From contig CABUHE010000048.1 of NCBI GenBank assembly GCA_902491375.1, positions 1 to 7,479 on the forward strand: 7,479 bases of DNA, written 5' to 3'. The notes beneath the pieces are model-generated. The model searched no databases and had not been told where the DNA came from. It saw only the letters and a list, made by a program, of their open reading frames with translations. The position numbers and the translations under genes are program-made. This stretch comes from an uncultured Prevotella sp. Lineage in GTDB: Bacteria; Bacteroidota; Bacteroidia; Bacteroidales; Bacteroidaceae. This document shows positions 1 to 6,106 of the stretch, piece after piece (position 1 is the stretch's first letter; each line of letters begins with the position of its first letter).

Positions 1-18
1 ATCTGAGATGAAACAAAC

Positions 19-57
19 AGAGGCCATCTCAAGTCTATTTTGAGACAGCCTCTTTTT
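19..57 (+). terminator. Rho-independent terminator, possibly bidirectional
   Basis: A two-part stem is visible: AGAGGC (19-24) pairs with GCCTCT (48-53), and TCTCAA (27-32) pairs with TTGAGA (40-45). A CA/CA internal loop separates the two parts, the apical loop is 7 nt, and T residues run through 57. The orientation suits a gene entering from the left, outside the window. The other strand also has T-rich sequence after the stem (GTTTGTTT), so it may stop transcription from both sides. Confidence 0.75.
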
Positions 58-60
58 GCA

Positions 61-86
61 TTATAAAAGAGCATCTTTAACGATGC
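61..86 (-). terminator. Terminator of the HD/PPIase minus-strand operon
   Basis: Read on the minus strand, GCATC (86-82), a 6-nt loop and GATGC (75-71) form a short hairpin followed by TCTTTTATAA. It lies about 28 nt past the stop codon of the isomerase gene, where a terminator is expected. The stem is only 5 bp, so it may be weak, and the 19-57 structure could serve as backup. Confidence 0.5.
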
Positions 87-113
87 AGAATATGGTCAAT
101 CAGAAACGTTGGG

Positions 114-836
114 TTATTTAACGACAACGGCACGGATTATCCTTATATCTTCTTTAGGGCGCGCATTCTCGTCTGTATCTACCCATTCGATATCTTTGAC
201 GACATCAAGACCTTCGACAACCTCACCGAAAACAGTGTATTGTCCGTCAAGATGAGGAGTGCCGCCTACGGCCTTATAAAGCTCTCTCACTTCAGGAGTA
301 AGTTTCACCTCGCCGCCGGTCTGTTTGTCAAGACGTTTCTGAACATCGTCGAGCATAGCATCGTTGAACCTGCGCCCGTAAGCAATATAAAACTGTGATG
401 CCGACGACGCACGTTCTGGATTGACATCGTCAGCCTGACGGGCTGCAGCTACGGCGCCACGCTTATGAAACAACCTAGGGTAAAGAATCTCGGCAGGTAT
501 CTGATAGCCCTCGGGCGAATCTCCAAGAAACTGTCCCGGCTGTGCATGCCTGCTTGCGGTATCGCCAGCCTGTATCATGAAATTATATATTACACGATGG
601 AACAACAGACCGTCATAGAAGCCCTCTTTAACAAGTTTGAGGAAATTGTCTCTATGAAGCGGAGTGTCGTCATAAAGAGCTATACGGATGTTGCCCTTAG
701 TGGTTTCAAGTAAAACTTCATGAGTTGTCTTTGGCGTAACAGTCTGAGCTGAAACGGCAGAACAGACCGTAAGACATGCTGCAAAAAGAAAGAAAAGACG
801 CCGTGTGGAAAATTTACTAAATACGTTCTTCATCAT
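114..836 (-). CDS. Exported cyclophilin-type peptidyl-prolyl cis-trans isomerase
   Basis: This gene encodes a proline isomerase of the cyclophilin family, about 240 residues long, probably acting on folding proteins in the periplasm. The N-terminus has basic residues, then a hydrophobic stretch (RRLFFLFAACLTVCSAVSA) ending in a plausible signal peptidase I site (VSA before QT, around residue 30). A FAAC segment makes a lipoprotein possible but less likely. The cyclophilin core is clear: FHRV near residue 80 carries the catalytic-type Arg, followed by NFMIQAGD, then QFYIAYG, and HLDGQYTVFG near residue 200. An insertion of roughly 30 residues before that last motif fits longer bacterial forms. 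The ATG at 836 (or the adjacent one at 833) is preferred over an in-frame TTG at 848. The start overlaps the end of the upstream HD gene by about 20 nt, which suggests translational coupling in one operon. Confidence 0.92.
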   Translation of the reverse strand: MMKNVFSKFSTRRLFFLFAACLTVCSAVSAQTVTPKTTHEVLLETTKGNIRIALYDDTPLHRDNFLKLVKEGFYDGLLFHRVIYNFMIQAGDTASRHAQPGQFLGDSPEGYQIPAEILYPRLFHKRGAVAAARQADDVNPERASSASQFYIAYGRRFNDAMLDDVQKRLDKQTGGEVKLTPEVRELYKAVGGTPHLDGQYTVFGEVVEGLDVVKDIEWVDTDENARPKEDIRIIRAVVVK

Positions 837-1449
837 ATATTTTATCAAAAATTTGCCTCAGTCTGACAGGCTGAATTATCAGTTCTCTGATTTCTTTAAG
901 ATATTTCTCATTATCCGAACCCGGAATCCACAGACGTATATATCCATGCCCGGAATACTTATTCTCAATATGCTCGACAAAACGGCTCCACTGCTCTTCC
1001 CTACTCTTCTCAGGATAACGCTCAAGACCGAACTGCACGGCACGCCTGAACACGGTATCAGGCTCAAGCTCGCGGTCGGCCTCGGCTACGATCTTACCGT
1101 AAATGCTGCGTGGAGCGTGGGATGCAGAAGCCCGGTGGTCTTCGATTGCCTCTTTCATTATCTTAATCTGGTCGGGCGAAAACCATTTTTTCAGTCTTGC
1201 ATCAGCAGCTATTATCTTGCCACCTGTAATGTGATGAATAGCACGCGGACCCTCAAGTCCCAAATCGTGGTAGGCAGCAATGACATAGGACATGTTGATG
1301 TCGGCCCCTACGCGCTTTGCCAGTTTTACAGATTTGCCTATCACCCTTGTAACATGAGGCAGACCGTGAGCCTTGTCAAAGTTGGTATATCGTGGCAGTA
1401 TCTCGGTCTCTACAAACGTCATCAGGTCTAAACTAACATTATTCATCAT
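817..1449 (-). CDS. HD-domain phosphohydrolase (predicted)
   Basis: This is a cytosolic metal-dependent HD-superfamily hydrolase of about 210 residues. The HD signature can be read in order: His32 within HGLPHVTRV, the His61-Asp62 pair in AAYHDLG, an EDHR motif at 103-106, and Asp125 in EADRE. The layout resembles the YedJ/YpgQ-like branch of small HD proteins, some of which act on nucleotides. The substrate here cannot be told from sequence. The ATG at 1449 (or 1446) is chosen; an in-frame TTG at 1455 is less likely. It is the first gene of a two-gene operon with the downstream isomerase and appears to be driven by the minus-strand promoter at 1508-1539. No functional link to the exported isomerase is obvious. 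Confidence 0.88.
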   Translation of the reverse strand: MMNNVSLDLMTFVETEILPRYTNFDKAHGLPHVTRVIGKSVKLAKRVGADINMSYVIAAYHDLGLEGPRAIHHITGGKIIAADARLKKWFSPDQIKIMKEAIEDHRASASHAPRSIYGKIVAEADRELEPDTVFRRAVQFGLERYPEKSREEQWSRFVEHIENKYSGHGYIRLWIPGSDNEKYLKEIRELIIQPVRLRQIFDKIYDEERI

Positions 1450-1503
1450 AGGCAATCATCTGTAAAGATTAATTCAATGTATTAGCACATATCTCTTAAT
1501 ATA

Positions 1504-1535
1504 CTTGCAAATATACGAGTAAATGTTTAACTTTG
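1504..1535 (+). promoter_or_regulatory. Promoter of menA
   Basis: A -33 box CTTG (1504-1507), a 20-bp spacer and a -7 box TAACTTTG (1528-1535) match the Bacteroidota promoter consensus. The start site would fall near 1542, leaving a leader of only about a dozen nucleotides before the ATG at 1554. A possible TTG start at 1533 lies inside the -7 box and can be dismissed. Confidence 0.65.
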
Positions 1536-1539
1536 CAAG
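1508..1539 (-). promoter_or_regulatory. Promoter of the HD/PPIase operon
   Basis: On the minus strand a -33 box CTTG (1539-1536) and a -7 box TATATTTG (1515-1508) are separated by 20 bp, matching the Bacteroidota pattern TTTG...TAnnTTTG. Transcription would start near 1501, giving a leader of about 50 nt. It fully interleaves with the plus-strand menA promoter. Confidence 0.6.
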
Positions 1540-1553
1540 TTATTCTATACCAA

Positions 1554-2456
1554 ATGGAAGAAAAAAACGTTACCCCAAACTCGCTACAGGCGTGGCTGCT
1601 GGCATCGCGTCCGAAAACGCTCTCAGGCGCGGCAGTTCCTGTAATGATAGGCCTGTCGCTGGCTTATGCCGACACAGGCGCAGCCTCGTTCAACATCACT
1701 GCAGCAATACTTTGCGCATTGTTCGCACTGATAATGCAGATTGACGCAAACTTTGTGAACGACTATTTTGACTACATACGCGGAAATGACGACGAATCGC
1801 GTCTTGGGCCGCGGCGCGCATGCGCGCAAGGCTGGATTTCAGCGAGAAACATGATGAAGGCAATAGTCGTAACAACGCTTATAGCCTGTTGCGCAGGACT
1901 ACCGCTAATACTGTATGGAGGAATGGAAATGGTTGCAGTAGGCATCGCGTGCGTATTGTTCTGTTTCCTGTATACCACCACCCTATCCTATCTTGGACTG
2001 GGAGATGTGCTGGTACTTGTATTTTTCGGCATAGTGCCGGTATGCGTAATATATTATCTACAGACGGGCACTGTTACCCTTGAAGCATTCCTTGCTTCGC
2101 TTGCATGCGGATTTGTGATAGACACGCTGCTGCTGATAAACAACTACCGCGACATTGACAATGACAGACGTGCAGGCAAAAAGACACTTGTGGTCAAGAT
2201 AGGTGCTAAAACCGGACGCAAGGCTTATTTCCTGTCAGGTTTCATAGCCGTAGCCATCGGACTGACTTCAATAGCCAACGGACATACGCTGGCAGCACTG
2301 CTGCCACTGACATATCTGAGCCTGCACTACTTCACCTACCGTAAAATGGTCAGAATAAACAAAGGCAAAGCTCTTAACATGGTCCTTGGCGACACGGCCC
2401 GTAATATGTTTATATACGGCCTGCTGGTATCAATCGGCTTTCTGCTGAATATATAA
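1554..2456 (+). CDS. menA: 1,4-dihydroxy-2-naphthoate polyprenyltransferase
   Basis: MenA is a membrane enzyme of the UbiA prenyltransferase superfamily. It attaches a polyprenyl chain to 1,4-dihydroxy-2-naphthoate to give demethylmenaquinone, the step before methylation to menaquinone. The protein is 300 residues and strongly hydrophobic, with several predicted membrane helices. The N-terminal segment LQAWLLASRPKTL is typical of MenA. The first Asp-rich motif is NDYFD (69-73). The second is NNYRDIDNDRRAGKKTL (from residue 196), and this RDIxxDRxAGKxTL form separates MenA from UbiA. The ATG at 1554 is chosen because it lies just after the predicted start of transcription and begins a normal MenA N-terminus. 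About 17 of 24 Ile codons counted by hand are ATA, the host-like pattern in this window. No other menaquinone genes are adjacent. Confidence 0.93.
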   Translation: MEEKNVTPNSLQAWLLASRPKTLSGAAVPVMIGLSLAYADTGAASFNITAAILCALFALIMQIDANFVNDYFDYIRGNDDESRLGPRRACAQGWISARNMMKAIVVTTLIACCAGLPLILYGGMEMVAVGIACVLFCFLYTTTLSYLGLGDVLVLVFFGIVPVCVIYYLQTGTVTLEAFLASLACGFVIDTLLLINNYRDIDNDRRAGKKTLVVKIGAKTGRKAYFLSGFIAVAIGLTSIANGHTLAALLPLTYLSLHYFTYRKMVRINKGKALNMVLGDTARNMFIYGLLVSIGFLLNI

Positions 2457-2497
2457 TCCTGGCGTAACAGAAGAGCTGATGTTTGTTTTAAAACCGT

Positions 2498-2518
2498 AAA
2501 AAATATGCTGACAGCATA
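2498..2518 (-). terminator. Small perfect hairpin after menA
   Basis: TATGCT (2504-2509), a 3-nt loop and AGCATA (2513-2518) form a perfect 6-bp hairpin. Six A residues sit immediately to its left, so on the minus strand it reads as hairpin plus T-tract. No minus-strand gene enters from the right, so its purpose is unclear; it could instead fold at the 3' end of the menA message. The rest of the 177-bp menA-mnmE gap shows no gene and no convincing promoter. Confidence 0.3.
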
Positions 2519-2633
2519 ACCAACAGACTGAACAAACGGTATGAGCAAAAGCAGAGAGAAATGAGAAAACGGATGAATAAAAGCTCTGCGATAATGGCTG
2601 AGCGAAAGCCGTGCACAATGTAAAACTTTTAAT

Positions 2634-4031
2634 ATGAACAACGAAGATACTATATGTGCCATCGCCACCGGACAAGGAGGAGCAATCGGTATAATCCGTG
2701 TGTCGGGGCATGACGCTATAAATATAACTGACAAAATATTTGAACCGGCAGGGAAAAACGGCAAGCCGCTGTCGGAACGTGAGGCATACACTATTGCTTA
2801 CGGACAAATTAAGAACGGCAACGGAGAGGTTGTTGACGACGTACTGGTAAGCCTTTTCCGTGCGCCACACTCTTATACAGGAGAAGACAGCGTAGAAATA
2901 TCGTGTCACGCATCAACATACATATTGCAACAAGTAATGCAGCTGCTTGTAAACAACGGATGCCGTACGGCCGAACCGGGAGAATATACCCGCCGTGCTT
3001 TTCTTAACGGGAAAATGGATCTCAGTCAGGCAGAAGCTGTGGCTGACCTTATAGCATCATCGACTGCCGCCACACACCGGCTGGCTCTGAATCAAATGCG
3101 AGGAGCTTTCAGTAATGAGCTTTCAGTACTGAGAGACAAGATGTTGCATCTGACATCGTTGATGGAACTTGAACTTGACTTCAGTGACCACGAAGAGCTG
3201 GAGTTTGCAGACCGTTCTGAACTTGACGACATAGCCCGACAGATAGAACAGATTGTTTCAAAGCTCGTAGCGTCGTTCTCATTGGGCAACGCGATAAAGA
3301 AAGGTGTACCCGTGGCTATCATAGGAGAAACAAACGCAGGAAAATCAACTCTACTCAACACGCTCGTCGGCGAAGACCGTGCAATAGTAAGCGATATCCA
3401 CGGAACGACACGCGACGTTATAGAAGACACGGTAAACATAGACGGAATAATGTTCCGCTTTATCGACACTGCCGGAATAAGGGACACGACAGACACAATA
3501 GAGAAACTGGGAATAGACCGGACATTCAAGAAAATAGAGCAGGCAAGCATAATAATTTGGGTTGTTGACCCGACTGACACAACAGAAAAGACTGAAACAC
3601 TTGCCGCACAGATATTTCCTCTTTGTAATGACAAGCAACTTATTATCGCACTCAACAAGGCTGATATTGCAACTGTATCTACTATACCGCAATTCAAAGA
3701 CCTACCTGCACACGTGCAAAATATATCAATATCGGCCAAACAGGGCACAAACATAGACAAGCTGAAACATATGCTAACTGATGCAGCCGGCATTCCGACA
3801 ATAGCGACTGGCGATGTTATCGTTACTAACGTACGCCACTATGAAGCATTGAAGGCCACGCTCACGACCATAAAACGTGTACGTGAAGGCATCTCACAGA
3901 ACCTTTCTGCCGACCTTATCTCTCAGGACTTACGTGAATGTATCCACAACATTGCTGAAATAGTTGGTGGAGAAATAACCAGCGAAGAAACACTGCAAAA
4001 TATATTCAAGCATTTCTGCATCGGCAAATGA
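2634..4031 (+). CDS. mnmE: tRNA uridine-5-carboxymethylaminomethyl(34) synthesis GTPase
   Basis: MnmE (TrmE) works with MnmG to build the cmnm5 group on wobble uridine 34 of certain tRNAs, using tetrahydrofolate-derived carbon and GTP hydrolysis. The 465-residue length is normal. The N-terminal tetrahydrofolate-binding domain covers about 1-120 and includes the characteristic PGEYTRRAFLNGKMDLSQAEAV segment, split here between residues 115 and 136. A helical domain surrounds an inserted G domain with all GTPase motifs: GETNAGKS (231-238), GTTRD (257-261), DTAG (278-281), NKAD (341-344) and SAK (367-369). The C-terminus is the conserved FCIGK (461-465) with the family cysteine. The ATG start begins with the usual short lead before DTICAIAT. 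The gene is intact to its last codon, which matters because the 3' end is a candidate integration site. ATA dominates its Ile codons, as in menA. Confidence 0.97.
   Translation: MNNEDTICAIATGQGGAIGIIRVSGHDAINITDKIFEPAGKNGKPLSEREAYTIAYGQIKNGNGEVVDDVLVSLFRAPHSYTGEDSVEISCHASTYILQQVMQLLVNNGCRTAEPGEYTRRAFLNGKMDLSQAEAVADLIASSTAATHRLALNQMRGAFSNELSVLRDKMLHLTSLMELELDFSDHEELEFADRSELDDIARQIEQIVSKLVASFSLGNAIKKGVPVAIIGETNAGKSTLLNTLVGEDRAIVSDIHGTTRDVIEDTVNIDGIMFRFIDTAGIRDTTDTIEKLGIDRTFKKIEQASIIIWVVDPTDTTEKTETLAAQIFPLCNDKQLIIALNKADIATVSTIPQFKDLPAHVQNISISAKQGTNIDKLKHMLTDAAGIPTIATGDVIVTNVRHYEALKATLTTIKRVREGISQNLSADLISQDLRECIHNIAEIVGGEITSEETLQNIFKHFCIGK
4014..4031. other. Candidate integrase attachment site (attL or attB) at the mnmE 3' end
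   Basis: These last 18 bases of mnmE encode the C-terminal FCIGK and the stop codon. It is established that SGI1-type islands integrate into the last 18 bp of trmE/mnmE through a tyrosine recombinase. Here a tyrosine recombinase gene and DNA of different codon use lie just downstream on the same strand. No second copy of this 18-mer was found elsewhere in the window. A terminator at 4074-4099 that appears to serve mnmE also leaves open that the junction lies further right. Confidence 0.3.
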
Positions 4032-4073
4032 CCCCTTATAAACAACTCTGAACAACTTGGAGTAATTTGAGCT

Positions 4074-4099
4074 AAGTCCCTCTAAATGAGGAACTTTTT
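4074..4099 (+). terminator. Terminator after mnmE
   Basis: AAGTCCCTC (4074-4082) can pair with GAGGAACTT (4088-4096) with one C/A mismatch around a 5-nt loop, and T residues run to 4099. It lies about 43 nt past the mnmE stop and would end mnmE transcription before the element promoter at 4125. Confidence 0.6.
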
Positions 4100-4124
4100 G
4101 TATTTTAACACTTCAAGTTGCATA

Positions 4125-4156
4125 TTTGTTAGTTACAGTTTTTCCAGTTATTTTTG
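4125..4156 (+). promoter_or_regulatory. Strong Bacteroidota-type promoter for the multi-HTH gene
   Basis: A perfect -33 box TTTG (4125-4128), a 20-bp spacer and a -7 box TATTTTTG (4149-4156) that fits TAnnTTTG are visible. The start of transcription would fall near 4163, giving a leader of about 185 nt before the ATG at 4348. The whole TGAGAC repeat array lies within that leader. This is the best consensus match in the window. Confidence 0.65.
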
Positions 4157-4204
4157 CACCGTATTTCTACCGCGAGTGTAAAACAGAAAGTCAGATTCAC
4201 ACCT

Positions 4205-4297
4205 AAATGACATCGTAGAAACAAGCGTGAGACGCTATGAGAAAAGGCAAAAATGACATTAAGGGTACAACGTGAGACACCATGAGACGTGATGAGA
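4205..4297 (+). repeat. Imperfect tandem duplication of about 46 bp
   Basis: Unit 1 starts at 4205 and unit 2 at 4251, both with AAATGACAT. After a diverged stretch with a 1-nt length difference, they share CGTGAGAC (4226-4233 and 4271-4278) and ATGAGA (4237-4242 and 4282-4287). The duplication carries the TGAGAC decamers described separately and appears to have multiplied them. Confidence 0.55.
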
Positions 4298-4308
4298 CAA
4301 TGTGAGAC
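4228..4308 (+). repeat. TGAGA(C/A) array with 10-bp pitch, candidate operator
   Basis: The hexamer TGAGAC occurs at 4228, 4273, 4283, 4293 and 4303, and TGAGAA at 4238. Starts within each group are exactly 10 bp apart, close to one helical turn, so the sites in a group face the same side of the DNA. The two groups (two and four copies) start 45 bp apart. The array lies between the promoter at 4125 and the start codon at 4348. Its position and pitch suggest binding sites for the multi-HTH protein encoded next, or for recombination accessory binding. That assignment is inference; the spacing is direct observation. Confidence 0.75.
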
Positions 4309-4347
4309 ACTTTAGCAGGCGAAAATTAACAAACGAGTGCAACAATT

Positions 4348-5994
4348 ATGGAGATTCAGAAACGCTGTAAGTACTGTGGAAGATCCTTTATTGCGCATAA
4401 GATGACCACCATCTATTGCTCACCTTCGTGCAATAATAAGGACTACAAAAGAGCAATCCGGCAAAAGCAGATTGCCGAGTACATGGAGGAAGAAAAACAG
4501 AAGACTCCCAAGGTAGATATTCTTGGGGGCAAGGAATTCCTCACCCCAACCGAAGGTGCATTACTTCTTGGTCTAAGCCGCGCTACATTCTATCGCTATA
4601 TGCTTAATGGCACCATAAAAGCAGTACAATTGCGAGGAAAGACTATTGTTCGCAGGAAGGACATCGAGAGATTGTTTGACAATCCTCCAACTTATCAGTC
4701 CCATTCGGAGAAGAAGCAAGAGAAGCGCGAATACTACACTTTCAGGCAAATCATGGAGAAGTTCAAATGCTCAAAGAAGGCTATTATGACCAGAGTTGAG
4801 AAATACAACATCCCCAAAGTTTACCAAGGTCGCAACTGTTTCTTTGACCGTGCTCTGGTTGATGTCCATTTTGCTCAACTTATTGCGGATATTGACTTAC
4901 GTGACTATTATACTATTCCGCAACTGGAGGAGAAATACAAGATGAGCCATGCAGCTGTATTATCATTTGTGACCAGAAACAAGATACCACGTATTACACA
5001 AGGAAGAACTGTCTATTACTCCAGGGCACATATTGATACGCTGAAAGGTGAGCGTGAATCCATCGATCCGAACTATTACACATACGCAGAAGTCATGGAG
5101 AAGTACCATTTCTCAAAAGACCAGATCTCTTACTACGTCCATAACTATGAAATAGACAATCATAAACAGGGACGTTTTACTGTCATCAACAGAAAGGAGT
5201 TTGACCGCATTATCAAAGAGCGCATGGAAACAAATTCTCTGGAGAAAGAAAAAGAGCGGAGAGCAAAACTGCCGAAACTCAATGCTATTCCAGAAGGTTA
5301 TATTTCTGTTGCTCAAATAGCAGAAAAATATGAAGTCACGCCCAAACACGTCCAGGCTAAGACTCGTGAAGCAAAAACGCCAAAGCTTGTTATAAAGCAT
5401 TTGAACTACTATAACGAGGCTGCTATTGAGCAGCTATTCAACAGAGACCCAGAGAAGTTTGAAGTTCCAAAGGACTATATCACGGCACAGGAGATTGCCA
5501 AACGCTTCAAGGTCACGGTTCATCACGTTCATGGGCGAACAAGAGAGGCCAACATTCCAAAGATAACGGTGAAGCATGTCAACTTCTATGAGCTGAAAGC
5601 CGTTGAAGCTCTGTTTGCCAAGAATGAGGCAAGCGAAGAACTGCAAAAGAACGAAAGTGCAGAATGGCTATCCGGCACAGATGTAGAAGAAATGCTTGGT
5701 ATTACAACTTGTGCAAGAAGGTCATTCGTATCAAGGCATAAGATTCCATCCAAGAAAGAACATGGTATAGCCTATTATCTCAGGTCTGCCATTGAAGACG
5801 TAAACAATACCTTGGCTAAATACAGCGACCAATACTATACTGTAGAACAGATATGTGAGAAGTTCAACATGGACAGGGACAAAGTTTACGGGATGCTAAG
5901 ATACAGCAATGTAAGAAAAGTCCATGAAGGAAGGTTCGCCTTGTTCCTCAAAGAGGATATCATAAAAATGATCCACGAGCGACAATTCACATAA
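4348..5994 (+). CDS. Multi-helix-turn-helix DNA-binding protein with N-terminal zinc ribbon
   Basis: I do not recognise a named family for the whole 548-residue protein. The N-terminus has a zinc-ribbon-like pair, CKYC (7-10) and CSPSC (24-28). By eye, eight excisionase/MerR-like HTH modules follow, at about 64-111, 129-174, 187-233, 243-290, 318-366, 377-424, 440-485 and 496-543. Most begin with an aromatic-rich YYT or YIT followed by a helix such as QIxEKF. A putative recognition helix comes next, then a short wing, often with a GR turn and a Tyr or Phe. Modules 5 and 6 are close copies of each other (TREAKTPK against TREANIPK). Single HTH domains of this type occur in excisionases and phage regulators; eight in one chain is unusual. 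It sits 112 bp upstream of a tyrosine recombinase on the same strand, so it may be a recombination directionality factor, a regulator of the element, or both. Only 2 of its first 20 Ile codons are ATA, unlike menA and mnmE, which suggests transfer. The ATG at 4348 is chosen because it begins the zinc-ribbon segment. Confidence 0.85.
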   Translation: MEIQKRCKYCGRSFIAHKMTTIYCSPSCNNKDYKRAIRQKQIAEYMEEEKQKTPKVDILGGKEFLTPTEGALLLGLSRATFYRYMLNGTIKAVQLRGKTIVRRKDIERLFDNPPTYQSHSEKKQEKREYYTFRQIMEKFKCSKKAIMTRVEKYNIPKVYQGRNCFFDRALVDVHFAQLIADIDLRDYYTIPQLEEKYKMSHAAVLSFVTRNKIPRITQGRTVYYSRAHIDTLKGERESIDPNYYTYAEVMEKYHFSKDQISYYVHNYEIDNHKQGRFTVINRKEFDRIIKERMETNSLEKEKERRAKLPKLNAIPEGYISVAQIAEKYEVTPKHVQAKTREAKTPKLVIKHLNYYNEAAIEQLFNRDPEKFEVPKDYITAQEIAKRFKVTVHHVHGRTREANIPKITVKHVNFYELKAVEALFAKNEASEELQKNESAEWLSGTDVEEMLGITTCARRSFVSRHKIPSKKEHGIAYYLRSAIEDVNNTLAKYSDQYYTVEQICEKFNMDRDKVYGMLRYSNVRKVHEGRFALFLKEDIIKMIHERQFT

Positions 5995-6004
5995 GGATTT
6001 CCAA

Positions 6005-6024
6005 TTATTCAGACTTATTCAGCC
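6005..6024 (+). promoter_or_regulatory. Two decamer-like direct repeats before the recombinase gene
   Basis: TTATTCAG occurs at 6005-6012 and again at 6015-6022, exactly 10 bp apart. The embedded TCAGAC (6009-6014) differs from TGAGAC by one base and TCAGCC (6019-6024) by two. The shared 10-bp pitch hints that the multi-HTH protein might also bind here. The match is degenerate and could be chance. No good promoter was seen in this gap; GACATTTG at 6075-6082 is one base off a -7 box but has no -33 partner. Confidence 0.25.
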
Positions 6025-6106
6025 CTTATCATGAATTATAAAGGAATGAAAGCTATCAGTATCAAATAAGTAAAGACATTTGCAACCAAATTAAATTATA
6101 AAGACT

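Noticed and set aside
1533..1553. An upstream TTG start extending menA by 7 codons
   Set aside because: The TTG is inside the predicted -7 box and upstream of the predicted start of transcription, and the added residues are not MenA-like.
3092..3793. Long minus-strand open frame opposite mnmE
   Set aside because: It is Ser- and Ile-rich low-complexity sequence that mirrors the codon use of mnmE, with no family features.
4086..4181. A 31-codon plus-strand reading frame from the ATG at 4086
   Set aside because: Its start lies inside the mnmE terminator hairpin and it overlaps the strong promoter at 4125-4156. It shows no recognisable features.
4237..4305. Very short frames in the leader (12 codons from 4237, 7 codons from 4282) that could be leader peptides
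   Set aside because: They are by-products of the repeated ATGAGA motif; nothing suggests translation or attenuation.
4336..4351. Similarity between AGTGCAACAATTATGG here and AGTGCAACATTACGG at 7416-7430, considered as a recombination site pair
   Set aside because: It needs one gap and one mismatch over 16 bases, and short matches of this kind are expected by chance in 7.5 kb.
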